DNA of 64,000 nucleotides, from contig CADBVZ010000011.1 in assembly GCA_902798285.1 (NCBI GenBank), positions 1-64,000 of the forward strand. The letters run 5' to 3'. The notes under the pieces are model-generated. The model had not been told where the DNA came from, made no database searches, and saw nothing but the letters and a program-made list of their open reading frames with translations. Position 1 is the stretch's first letter; the number at the start of each line of letters is the position of its first letter. This document shows positions 9,245-16,153 of the stretch, one piece after another. This DNA is from an uncultured Prevotella sp. (lineage in GTDB: Bacteria > Bacteroidota > Bacteroidia > Bacteroidales > Bacteroidaceae). A program made the position numbers and the translations under genes.

Positions 9245-10039
9245 ATGAACGAACAATATTCCGAACTTGTACAGTCCGTCTGTCAGATTGCCCGTCGGGC
9301 AGGAGCGTATATCCGCGACGAGCGCCGTAAGTTCTCCCTCGAACGGGTGGAACGCAAACATGCCCACGACTATGTGTCGTATGTCGACAAAGGCTCCGAG
9401 CAGCTCATCGTCAGTGCCCTGCGCGAGCTTCTGCCCGAGGCAGGTTTCATTACTGAGGAGGGACTTGCCGGCCACGATGCCGAGCAGTTGCTTTGGGTGG
9501 TCGACCCTCTCGATGGCACCACGAACTTCATCCACCAGTATGCCCCTTACGCTGTGAGCATCGCCCTCCTACAGGGGCGCGACATACTCGTTGGTGTGGT
9601 CTATGAGATCTGTGCCGATGAGTGTTTCTTTGCGTCGAAGGGTGGGGGAGCCTTCCTCAACGGTCAGCCCCTCCACGTCAGCTCGCAGCAGATTCAGGAT
9701 GCCCTGCTCTGTCTACAGCTGCCATACAACAGCGACGCCTATAAGCCCGTCATCCATCACCTCATCGACACTTTCTATGGTCATGTGGGCAGTATCCGCA
9801 TGTGTGGTTCCGCTGCCATGGCCCTCTGCAACGTCGCAGCAGGCCGCCTTGACGGCTATGCCGAAGCTTACATCGGCCAGTGGGACTTCATGGCAGGCAG
9901 TCTGATTGTACAGGAAGCCGGCGGCATAGTCACCGACTACTCTGGCTCCGATGATTTCACCCAGGGCAACAGTGTCGTCGCCACCAACGGCATCATCCAG
10001 CGCGACTTATTAACAGCATTAAGCGGTTGTAAGCAATAA
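9245..10039 (+). CDS. inositol monophosphatase family protein
   Basis: A 264-residue Mg-dependent, lithium-sensitive type phosphatase. It has the metal-binding set EE (71-72) and DPLDGTTNF (87-95), plus the second motif WDFMAGSLIVQEAGG near residue 220. The substrate cannot be read from sequence; inositol-1-phosphate, other sugar phosphates, or 3'-phosphoadenosine 5'-phosphate are all handled by relatives. It ends the ftsX operon and is followed by a hairpin. Confidence 0.92.
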   Translation: MNEQYSELVQSVCQIARRAGAYIRDERRKFSLERVERKHAHDYVSYVDKGSEQLIVSALRELLPEAGFITEEGLAGHDAEQLLWVVDPLDGTTNFIHQYAPYAVSIALLQGRDILVGVVYEICADECFFASKGGGAFLNGQPLHVSSQQIQDALLCLQLPYNSDAYKPVIHHLIDTFYGHVGSIRMCGSAAMALCNVAAGRLDGYAEAYIGQWDFMAGSLIVQEAGGIVTDYSGSDDFTQGNSVVATNGIIQRDLLTALSGCKQ

Positions 10040-10042
10040 AAA

Positions 10043-10063
10043 AAGCTCTGCGTTTTGCAGAGC
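10043..10063 (+). terminator. terminator after the IMPase gene
   Basis: AGCTCTGC pairs with GCAGAGCT around a 5-base loop; T-rich sequence follows. Confidence 0.75.
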
Positions 10064-10081
10064 TACTCTTTCATTAGTTTT

Positions 10082-10099
10082 CCCCCGCGGCAGCGGGGG
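10082..10099. terminator. GC-only hairpin between IMPase and rpsO
   Basis: CCCCCGC pairs with GCGGGGG around GGCA. It sits between two other terminators, so its separate role is unclear. Confidence 0.45.
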
Positions 10100-10123
10100 G
10101 GAAATCTTCTAAGCAATAAAAAA

Positions 10124-10141
10124 CCCTGCATTTCTGCAGGG
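10124..10141 (-). terminator. rpsO terminator
   Basis: CCCTGCA/TGCAGGG stem with a TTTC loop and A/T runs on both sides, so it can act for both converging genes. The rpsO stop codon is 9 bases away. Confidence 0.8.
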
Positions 10142-10149
10142 CTTTTTTA

Positions 10150-10419
10150 TTACTTACGAAGACCAAGTGCCTTGATGATTGCACGATAACGATTGATATC
10201 GTTATTGTACAGGTACTTCAGCAACTTACGACGCTTACCTACCAGCATGGTCAGTGAGCGAGCGGTGTTGTGGTCCTTGTGATTCTTCTTCAGGTGCTCA
10301 GTCAGGTGAGAGATACGGTAAGAGAAGAGAGCAATCTGTGCCTCTGCAGAACCGGTATCCTGGGCGCTCTTGCCATACTGACCGAAGATTTCCTGCTTCT
10401 TAGCTTTGTCTAAATACAT
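10150..10419 (-). CDS. rpsO: 30S ribosomal protein S15
   Basis: An 89-residue primary 16S rRNA-binding protein of the small subunit. It carries the family signature region (HLKKNHKDHNTARSLTMLVGKRRKLLKYL). The leader between promoter (10532-10539) and start codon is about 110 bases, long for this genome. S15 commonly represses its own translation through the leader; I did not find a convincing structure by eye. Confidence 0.97.
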   Translation of the reverse strand: MYLDKAKKQEIFGQYGKSAQDTGSAEAQIALFSYRISHLTEHLKKNHKDHNTARSLTMLVGKRRKLLKYLYNNDINRYRAIIKALGLRK

Positions 10420-10531
10420 AATTTAAAATGTGATTAAAATGTTTGTGCATAAACATCTTTCAGACGCGATTCTTGCCAATCACAGACGAGTTTACGTCGT
10501 CAGATGCATCGGATTTTCCGAAATGCGGGTG

Positions 10532-10539
10532 CAAAGGTA
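10532..10539 (-). promoter_or_regulatory. -7 box of rpsO
   Basis: TACCTTTG on the minus strand, 113 bases before the start codon. Confidence 0.7.
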
Positions 10540-10569
10540 CGACAATTTCTGCATCCCTCCAAATATTTC

Positions 10570-10647
10570 AGGCACGAATTACTCGAATTACGCGAAAAAA
10601 TGACTCTTTTTTTAAAATATTCGTGAAATTCGTGAAATTCGTGCCTA
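10570..10647. repeat. inverted 9-base-period repeats between rpsO and bipA
   Basis: The left arm (GGCACGAATTACTCGAATTACGCG, in two 9-base steps, 10571-10594) is answered by a right arm of TTCGTGAAA units ending GTGCC (10620-10644). The arms can form a long imperfect stem. Related arms occur at 16082-16109 and 44576-44712. Confidence 0.65.
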
Positions 10648-10655
10648 AAAAGTTG

Positions 10656-10663
10656 TAACTTTG
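10656..10663 (+). promoter_or_regulatory. -7 box of bipA
   Basis: TAACTTTG, 24 bases before the bipA ATG. Confidence 0.75.
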
Positions 10664-10687
10664 CACCCGCAAAACAGTTTTATATTT

Positions 10688-12496
10688 ATGCAGGATATCA
10701 GAAATATCGCAATTATTGCACATGTAGACCACGGAAAGACTACACTTGTGGACAAGATGATGCTGGCAGGCAATCTCTTCCGTGAGGGACAGAACCTCAG
10801 CAATCAGGTGCTCGACGCTAATGATTTGGAGCGCGAGCGTGGCATCACTATCCTCTCAAAGAATGTTTCCATCAATTGGAAAGGTACGAAAATCAATATC
10901 ATCGACACTCCGGGCCACTCCGACTTCGGTGGCGAGGTAGAGCGTGTGCTCAATATGGCCGACGGCTGCTTGCTGCTCGTCGATGCCTTCGAGGGCCCCA
11001 TGCCCCAGACACGCTTTGTGCTTCAGAAGGCCCTTCAGATCGGTTTGAAACCCATCGTAGTGGTGAATAAGGTCGACAAACCTAACTGCCGCCCCGAGGA
11101 GGTTTACGAGATGGTGTTCGACCTCATGTTCTCACTCAATGCTACTGAAGATCAGCTCGACTTCCCCGTTGTCTATGGCTCAGCCAAGAACGGCTGGATG
11201 GGCGAGGACTACAATAAACCCACTACCGACATTACATATCTGCTCGATAAGATCATCGAGGTGATCCCTGCTCCCCAGCAGCTCGAGGGTACCCCCCAGA
11301 TGCTCATCACCTCACTCGATTACTCCAGCTATCAGGGCCGTATCGCCGTGGGTCGCGTACATCGTGGCACGCTGAAGGACGGTATGCAGGTTACCATTGC
11401 CCATCGCGATGGTTCCATGGAGAAGACCAAGATCAAGGAGCTCCACACCTTCGAGGGCATGGGCCACGTACGTACCGATGCCGTGGAGTGTGGCGATATC
11501 TGTGCCGTTATCGGTCTCGAGAAGTTCGAGATTGGCGACACCATCTGCGATCTCGAGAATCCCGAGCCCCTGCCGCCCATCGCCATCGACGAGCCCACCA
11601 TGTCCATGCTCTTCATGATCAACGATTCGCCCTTCTTCGGCAAGGAAGGTAAGTTTGTTACCTCGCGCCACATCAGCGACCGCCTGGAGAAGGAGCTCGA
11701 GAAGAACCTCGCCCTCCGTGTGGAGCAGTTCGAGGATAGCACCGATAAGTGGATTGTCTCAGGCCGAGGCGTGCTCCATCTCTCTGTGCTCGTCGAGACC
11801 ATGCGTCGCGAGGGCTATGAGCTGCAGGTAGGTCAGCCACAGGTTATTTATAAGGAGATTAATGGCGTGAAGCACGAGCCCGTCGAGGAGCTCACCATCA
11901 ATGTGCCCGAGGAGTTCTCATCCAAGATGATCGATATGGTCACCCGTCGTAAGGGCGAGATGACGTCGATGGAGTCACAGGGCGAGCGTGTCAACATTGA
12001 GTTCGACATCCCCTCACGCGGCATCATCGGTCTGCGTACCAATGTGCTCACCGCCTCTCAGGGCGAGGCCATCATGGCCCATCGCTTCAAGGAGTATCAG
12101 CCTTACAAGGGCGAGATCGAGCGCCGCGTCAATGGTTCCATGATCTCCATGGATACCGGCAATGCCTTCGCTTACGCCATCGATAAGCTGCAGGATCGCG
12201 GCAAGTTCTTCATCGATCCCGGTGAGGATGTCTATGCCGGTCAGGTGGTAGGCGAGCATGTTCACGACAACGACCTCGTGGTCAATGTCTGCAAGGCCAA
12301 GCAGCTCACCAACGTCCGTGCCTCGGGTACCGACGATAAGGCCCGCATCATCCCCAAGACCGTCATGTCGCTCGAGGAGTGTCTCGAATACATCAAGCAG
12401 GACGAGCTCGTGGAGGTAACCCCCAAGTCCATGCGTATGCGCAAGACCATCCTCGACCACGATCAGCGAAAGAAGGCAAACATCCAGAAGGGATAA
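10688..12496 (+). CDS. typA: translational GTPase TypA/BipA
   Basis: A 602-residue EF-G-like GTPase that binds ribosomes and supports late 50S assembly and stress growth. G motifs are AHVDHGKT (11-18), the G2-region sequence ERGITIL, DTPGH (G3), NKVD (G4) and a G5 SAKNGW. The C-terminal TypA domain has [19 protein letters not shown] in place of the tRNA-mimicking domain IV of EF-G. The ATG at 10688 is the family start; the earlier codons lie over the promoter. Confidence 0.97.
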   Translation: MQDIRNIAIIAHVDHGKTTLVDKMMLAGNLFREGQNLSNQVLDANDLERERGITILSKNVSINWKGTKINIIDTPGHSDFGGEVERVLNMADGCLLLVDAFEGPMPQTRFVLQKALQIGLKPIVVVNKVDKPNCRPEEVYEMVFDLMFSLNATEDQLDFPVVYGSAKNGWMGEDYNKPTTDITYLLDKIIEVIPAPQQLEGTPQMLITSLDYSSYQGRIAVGRVHRGTLKDGMQVTIAHRDGSMEKTKIKELHTFEGMGHVRTDAVECGDICAVIGLEKFEIGDTICDLENPEPLPPIAIDEPTMSMLFMINDSPFFGKEGKFVTSRHISDRLEKELEKNLALRVEQFEDSTDKWIVSGRGVLHLSVLVETMRREGYELQVGQPQVIYKEINGVKHEPVEELTINVPEEFSSKMIDMVTRRKGEMTSMESQGERVNIEFDIPSRGIIGLRTNVLTASQGEAIMAHRFKEYQPYKGEIERRVNGSMISMDTGNAFAYAIDKLQDRGKFFIDPGEDVYAGQVVGEHVHDNDLVVNVCKAKQLTNVRASGTDDKARIIPKTVMSLEECLEYIKQDELVEVTPKSMRMRKTILDHDQRKKANIQKG

Positions 12497-12513
12497 ACCA
12501 ATAACTTATATAT

Positions 12514-13599
12514 ATGAAGAAGGTATTGTTACTGTCAGCCCTTGTGCTGGCTTCCGTAAGTGCCCTGGCACAACAGGTAGACTACACTATCAACGGTGTA
12601 AGTAGTGAAAATGGTATGAAGGTGTATCTCTACGATTACTTTTCGAGAGTCAACATCGACAGCACCCAGGTTCAGGACGGCAAGTTCCTCTTCAAAGGCA
12701 GTGCCGATCAGAACGTCCTGTTCAGCGTTCGTCCTACGAATGTCGATTGGGGTACCTTTATGTTCAACGATGGCACCCCCGTCCTCATCAACCTCAACGA
12801 CAGCACCCTGAAGGGTTCGCCCGTCAACGAGCGCCTGGCACGTTACGATGTAGCCATCACAGGCCCTTACTCCCGTTTCGTTCATGAGGTTATGGCCATG
12901 AGCCCCGATGAGCAGAAAGCCAAGGAAGCAGAGTGGAGCCCCAAGCTCAATGCCATTGCCCAGAAGATGATCGCCGACATGGAGCAGATGTTCACTGACG
13001 AGGCGCAGACCATGATCCCCGCCGCCTTCTTCGATGCCTATTCAAACTTCTTGGGCCCTGAGGCTGCCCTGAAGCGCCTGGAGAGCAAGCCTGCCTACGC
13101 CAGTCATCCCATGGTGCAGAAGATGCAGAAAGCCCTCGAGACCGAGGTAGCCCGCGAGGCTAAGAAAGCTGCCTTCATCGGCCAGCAGTTCACCGACCTC
13201 GAGGAGGCCGATGTCGATGGCAACCTCCATAAGCTCAGTGAGTACGTAGGTCAGGGCAAGTGGGTGCTTGTCGATTTCTGGGCCTCATGGTGTGGTCCCT
13301 GCCGTGCCGAGATGCCCAATGTAGTTGAGGCCTATGAAAAGTATCACGCTAAAGGCTTCGATATCGTAGGCCTCTCGTTCGACAGTAAGAAAGAGCCCTG
13401 GGTCAAGGCCATTGCCGATCTCAAGATGCCTTGGGTTCATCTGTCCGACCTCAAGGGCTGGCGCACCGTTGCCTCCAGCACCTATGGTGTCAACAGCATC
13501 CCCGACAACCTCCTGATCGATCCACAAGGCAAGATCGTAGCCCGCGGCCTCCGCGCCCAGGGCCTCCAAGATAAACTCAAAGAAATCTTCGGCGAGTAA
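12514..13599 (+). CDS. exported thioredoxin-fold protein with N-terminal DUF4369-like domain
   Basis: A 361-residue protein with a Sec signal (MKKVLLLSALVLASVSALAQ) and therefore periplasmic or membrane-associated. Residues 22-120 resemble the DUF4369 beta domain that often precedes TlpA-like domains in Bacteroidota. A helical linker follows, and then a TlpA/AhpC-type thioredoxin domain with WCGPC (W259-C263) and the cis-proline in NSIPDNLL. It probably works as a thiol:disulfide reductase for exported proteins. It lies 17 bases after bipA with no promoter between, and a terminator follows. Confidence 0.9.
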   Translation: MKKVLLLSALVLASVSALAQQVDYTINGVSSENGMKVYLYDYFSRVNIDSTQVQDGKFLFKGSADQNVLFSVRPTNVDWGTFMFNDGTPVLINLNDSTLKGSPVNERLARYDVAITGPYSRFVHEVMAMSPDEQKAKEAEWSPKLNAIAQKMIADMEQMFTDEAQTMIPAAFFDAYSNFLGPEAALKRLESKPAYASHPMVQKMQKALETEVAREAKKAAFIGQQFTDLEEADVDGNLHKLSEYVGQGKWVLVDFWASWCGPCRAEMPNVVEAYEKYHAKGFDIVGLSFDSKKEPWVKAIADLKMPWVHLSDLKGWRTVASSTYGVNSIPDNLLIDPQGKIVARGLRAQGLQDKLKEIFGE

Positions 13600-13626
13600 A
13601 CAAACAACAAATCCCCAATAATAATT

Positions 13627-13652
13627 AATCCCCAGCCAGTCGGCCGGGGATT
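13627..13652 (+). terminator. terminator after the thioredoxin-fold gene
   Basis: AATCCCC pairs with GGGGATT; an inner GCC/GGC pairing extends the stem past one mismatch. T-rich sequence follows. Confidence 0.75.
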
Positions 13653-13769
13653 ATTGTTTGTGTGGATTGTAAAGAATATGTGCCTTAAAAAGTGTCTCTC
13701 TGTCTGCTCAAAATAGAGTTGCAAAGAGACTTTTTTGTTTCCTTTTTAGTTAAGATATGGCTGATTTGG

Positions 13770-13945
13770 AGTTTCCTCCGAGGAAACTATGACTTTAGAC
13801 GTTCCTTTCTGGTGGTTTAGATAGTCTTTTCACCTGCTTTAGATAGTCTTTAAGAGTGGAAAAGATAGTCTCTACGACGGCAAAACAAGTTGTTTTGCTC
13901 TGAAAGAAAGCATTAAAACGAGCTATAAAAACTATCTATTTTTGT
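13770..13945. repeat. 22-base-period repeat series in a convergent intergenic region
   Basis: The 490-base gap between the thioredoxin-fold gene and luxS has no gene. From 13770 it divides into 22-base units whose starts resemble (G/A)CTTTAGA. AGATAGTCT recurs exactly at 13819, 13841 and 13863. The first unit holds a perfect 9 bp palindrome (13770-13778 with 13780-13788, AGTTTCCTC/GAGGAAACT). A related series is at 36881-36968. Confidence 0.75.
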
Positions 13946-13989
13946 AACTCACATATTTTCAGTTACTTAGCGAAATGCGTCAAAAATCG

Positions 13990-14027
13990 CGTATTTGCAA
14001 CCGATAGATGGCTTGCTTGCAAATACG
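13990..14027 (-). terminator. perfect 11 bp inverted repeat downstream of luxS
   Basis: CGTATTTGCAA (13990-14000) and TTGCAAATACG (14017-14027) with a 16-base loop. It may be the end of the luxS transcript, or a protein-binding site; no T-run follows on the minus strand. Confidence 0.5.
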
Positions 14028-14090
14028 TGATTCCTATAAGCTATTTTGTTAGATACTTTCGTAACACATAAGGGCCATGCTATGACTATC

Positions 14091-14585
14091 TTATGCGTCG
14101 GCGAAGAGTTTGCCGTCGGAGAGGGTGACTTGGAGTTTGGTGTACTCCGAGTGGAAATCGTTCTTGAGGCGATCGAGGTAGCGGGCGCACTCCCATTTGC
14201 ACATGGGGAGGTCGTGGAGCAGATAGTTGCCACAGGCCTCGGGGCGGGTGGCTGGTACTTCATCCTGAGTGAGAATCCACTCCAGGCACTCGATGGTGAG
14301 CTGGCGCATATCCTCGACGGAGTATGTGCCCAGCATGATGATGTACATGCCAGTGAGACAGCCCATGGGGCCTACGTAAACCACATCGTCCTTGACCCGC
14401 GAGTTGCGGAACCAAGTGGCCATGAGGTGTTCGATACTATGAATGGCTGCGGGGGCTACGGCTGGCTCCTTGTTGGGCTCCGTGATACGCAGATCGTACG
14501 TGGTAAATCCTTTATCCTCACGCGAAACGTAAATACCGGGTTTTAGGTGAGTGTGGTCGATGGTGAAACTTTGAATAACTTCCAT
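14091..14585 (-). CDS. luxS: S-ribosylhomocysteine lyase
   Basis: A 164-residue metalloenzyme that splits S-ribosylhomocysteine into homocysteine and DPD, the precursor of AI-2. Metal ligands are H49 and H53 in HSIEHL and C118 in EACGNY; E52 and C76 (GPMGCLTGMY) are the likely acid/base residues. It is last in a minus-strand set with mtnN directly upstream, so the two enzymes that clear S-adenosylhomocysteine are made together. No AI-2 receptor gene is seen. Confidence 0.96.
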   Translation of the reverse strand: MEVIQSFTIDHTHLKPGIYVSREDKGFTTYDLRITEPNKEPAVAPAAIHSIEHLMATWFRNSRVKDDVVYVGPMGCLTGMYIIMLGTYSVEDMRQLTIECLEWILTQDEVPATRPEACGNYLLHDLPMCKWECARYLDRLKNDFHSEYTKLQVTLSDGKLFADA

Positions 14586-14589
14586 GATA

Positions 14590-14625
14590 ATTTAGGGGTT
14601 AGGGGTGAGAGGTTAGGGGTGAGAG
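14590..14625 (-). repeat. heptanucleotide array between mtnN and luxS
   Basis: GGGGTTA, GGGGTGA and GAGGTTA units fill the gap between the two genes. Confidence 0.8.
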
Positions 14626-14626
14626 A

Positions 14627-15256
14627 CTACAAACTTTCGATGAAAGTCTTGGTGGTGAGGAAGGACTTCTCGGCGACGGTGTCCCAGAAATTGTGATACT
14701 GCGAGGCATCGGTGTCGCGCAGGGGGATGTCGCTGATGAGTCGGAACGAGATGAAGGGTACCTTATAGATATGGCACACCTGGGCGATGGCGCACGACTC
14801 CATGTCGACGGCCTTGGCCTCGGGGAAGTGGGCGATGATCTCGCGCATCTTGTCCTTCGAATCGACGAACCAGTCGCCGGTAACGATCAGTCCAGGCTTG
14901 GCACCTGTGAGTTTGGCTTTCTCCAAGAGGTAGGGATCGGCCTGATAACGGGCGGGGAGGCCTTGCACCTGTCCATAGACGGTGGTTTCGTCGATGGCCT
15001 TGCCACAATATACATCGTGGTAGGTGAGTTCGGAACTAACCACCACATCCTGCAGATTGATGTCATCGCCATTGCCACCTGCACAACCTGAGGAGATAAT
15101 GCAATCGGGCTTATACTGGCGAATCATCTCTACCGTCTGGATGGCGGCATTCACAGTGGCAATGCCACTCTTCTGGAGAATCACTTTGTCTTCGGGGAAT
15201 AATGGACGGAGCTGCTTCAACTCCTTATCCATTGCTACAATCATTCCTATCTTCAT
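14627..15256 (-). CDS. mtnN: 5'-methylthioadenosine/S-adenosylhomocysteine nucleosidase
   Basis: A 209-residue nucleosidase that removes adenine from SAH and MTA, giving S-ribosylhomocysteine for LuxS. Catalytic positions of the family are kept: E12 in AMDKEL, E153 in VDMESCAIAQVCH and D176 in RLISDIP. The sequence is somewhat divergent (GMIVAMD in place of GIIGAME), so a related purine nucleosidase activity is possible, but its place beside luxS supports the call. It lies 17 bases after trmH on the minus strand. Confidence 0.92.
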   Translation of the reverse strand: MKIGMIVAMDKELKQLRPLFPEDKVILQKSGIATVNAAIQTVEMIRQYKPDCIISSGCAGGNGDDINLQDVVVSSELTYHDVYCGKAIDETTVYGQVQGLPARYQADPYLLEKAKLTGAKPGLIVTGDWFVDSKDKMREIIAHFPEAKAVDMESCAIAQVCHIYKVPFISFRLISDIPLRDTDASQYHNFWDTVAEKSFLTTKTFIESL

Positions 15257-15290
15257 AATTGAGAATTTAGATTTTAGAATTTAGAGGTCT
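15257..15290 (-). repeat. heptanucleotide array (TCTAAAT type) at the trmH stop
   Basis: TCTAAAT/TCTAAAA/TCTCAAT units give the last trmH codons (SKF and stop) and the leader of mtnN. Confidence 0.75.
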
Positions 15291-16056
15291 GGCGCTGGCG
15301 GACGGCCTCGTACATGAGGATGGCGGCGGAGACGCTGACGTTGAGGGAATCGAGGCGACCCAGCATGGGGATGCGGATATGGGCATCGGCTGCCTGGCGC
15401 CACTGATCGGTAAGGCCTGTGGACTCGGTTCCCATGACGATGGCTGTGGCTTGGGTCATATCGTAATCGTAATACTCGTAAGAGTCCTGTAACTGGGCCG
15501 TGAGGATGCGCACGCCATGCTCCTTAAGGAAGGCGATGCACTCCTGAGAGGTGCACACAGCTGTGGGCACGCAGAACACGCCGCCGATGCTGGCTCGGAT
15601 GACATTGGGGTTATATAGATCGGTCAGCGGATCGCAAACGATGAGGGCATCGACACCTGCTGCCTCGGCAGAGCGGAGGATGGCGCCCAGATTGCCGGGC
15701 TTCTCAACACTTTCCAGAACGATGATTAGGGGTGAGGGGTGAGGGGTGAGAGGTGAGAGATTACTCAAAGAGTGGGATTTGCATTTTACCACAGCAATCA
15801 TTCCCTCGGTGGAGCCGCGATAGGCCATCTTTTCGTAGACCTGAGGGGTGACGACGGAGTGGGGGCGATCGATGGCGAGGCCCTCGAGGGCGAAGAGTTC
15901 CTTGATCTCGTAGCCACAGGCGATGCAATGCTCGATTTCGCGCTGACCCTCGACCACAAAGAGGCCTTCCTCGCGGCGCAAGGATGACTTCTGCTGAAGG
16001 GCCACAACGTGCTTGATACGGGCGTTCTGAACGCTGCTAATAATCGTTTCTTCCAT
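15274..16056 (-). CDS. TrmH/SpoU family RNA 2'-O-methyltransferase
   Basis: A 260-residue SPOUT methyltransferase acting on rRNA or tRNA. The N-terminal substrate-binding domain (EGLFVVEGQREIEHCI) precedes the knotted SAM domain with the three motifs NLGAILRSAEAAG, IVMGTESTGL and IPMLGRLDSLNVSVSAAILMYE. The start at 16056 follows a -7 box by 10 bases; a longer start would lie in the promoter. Residues 94-110 (SHSLSNLSPLTPHPSPL) are coded by a heptamer array placed exactly at the junction of the two domains. Confidence 0.92.
   Translation of the reverse strand: MEETIISSVQNARIKHVVALQQKSSLRREEGLFVVEGQREIEHCIACGYEIKELFALEGLAIDRPHSVVTPQVYEKMAYRGSTEGMIAVVKCKSHSLSNLSPLTPHPSPLIIVLESVEKPGNLGAILRSAEAAGVDALIVCDPLTDLYNPNVIRASIGGVFCVPTAVCTSQECIAFLKEHGVRILTAQLQDSYEYYDYDMTQATAIVMGTESTGLTDQWRQAADAHIRIPMLGRLDSLNVSVSAAILMYEAVRQRQTSKF
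15724..15770 (-). repeat. heptanucleotide array in frame in trmH
   Basis: GAGGGGT and GAGAGGT units on the plus strand; it codes for a Ser/Pro/Leu-rich interdomain linker. Confidence 0.85.
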
Positions 16057-16066
16057 ATTTTTGCTG

Positions 16067-16074
16067 CAAAGGTA
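16067..16074 (-). promoter_or_regulatory. -7 box of the trmH-mtnN-luxS genes
   Basis: TACCTTTG on the minus strand, 10 bases from the trmH start codon. Confidence 0.75.
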
Positions 16075-16081
16075 CAAAAAT

Positions 16082-16109
16082 TTAGGCACGGATTACACGG
16101 ATTACACAG
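16082..16109. repeat. 9-base-period repeat (CGGATTACA type)
   Basis: GGCACGGATTACACGGATTA-type repeat between divergent promoters; the same repeat occurs at 44576-44712. Confidence 0.8.
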
Positions 16110-16117
16110 ATTTTTTA

Positions 16118-16125
16118 TACTTTTG
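16118..16125 (+). promoter_or_regulatory. -7 box of the YfhO-fkp operon
   Basis: TACTTTTG, 28 bases before the ATG. Confidence 0.65.
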
Positions 16126-16153
16126 CACACAGAAATAATAAAAATAGTATTCA

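Noticed and set aside
10443..10658. A 71-residue open frame between rpsO and bipA
   Set aside because: It runs through the rpsO promoter, the inverted 9-base repeats and the bipA promoter, and its residues look like translated repeat DNA.
13816..13881. CRISPR-like regular repeats
   Set aside because: The conserved part is only about 9 bases, the period is 22, and there are no spacers of CRISPR length or cas genes.
13967..14263. A Ser/Pro-rich 98-residue frame overlapping luxS
   Set aside because: It is an alternative frame of luxS and its 3' flank; luxS has all active-site residues in its own frame.
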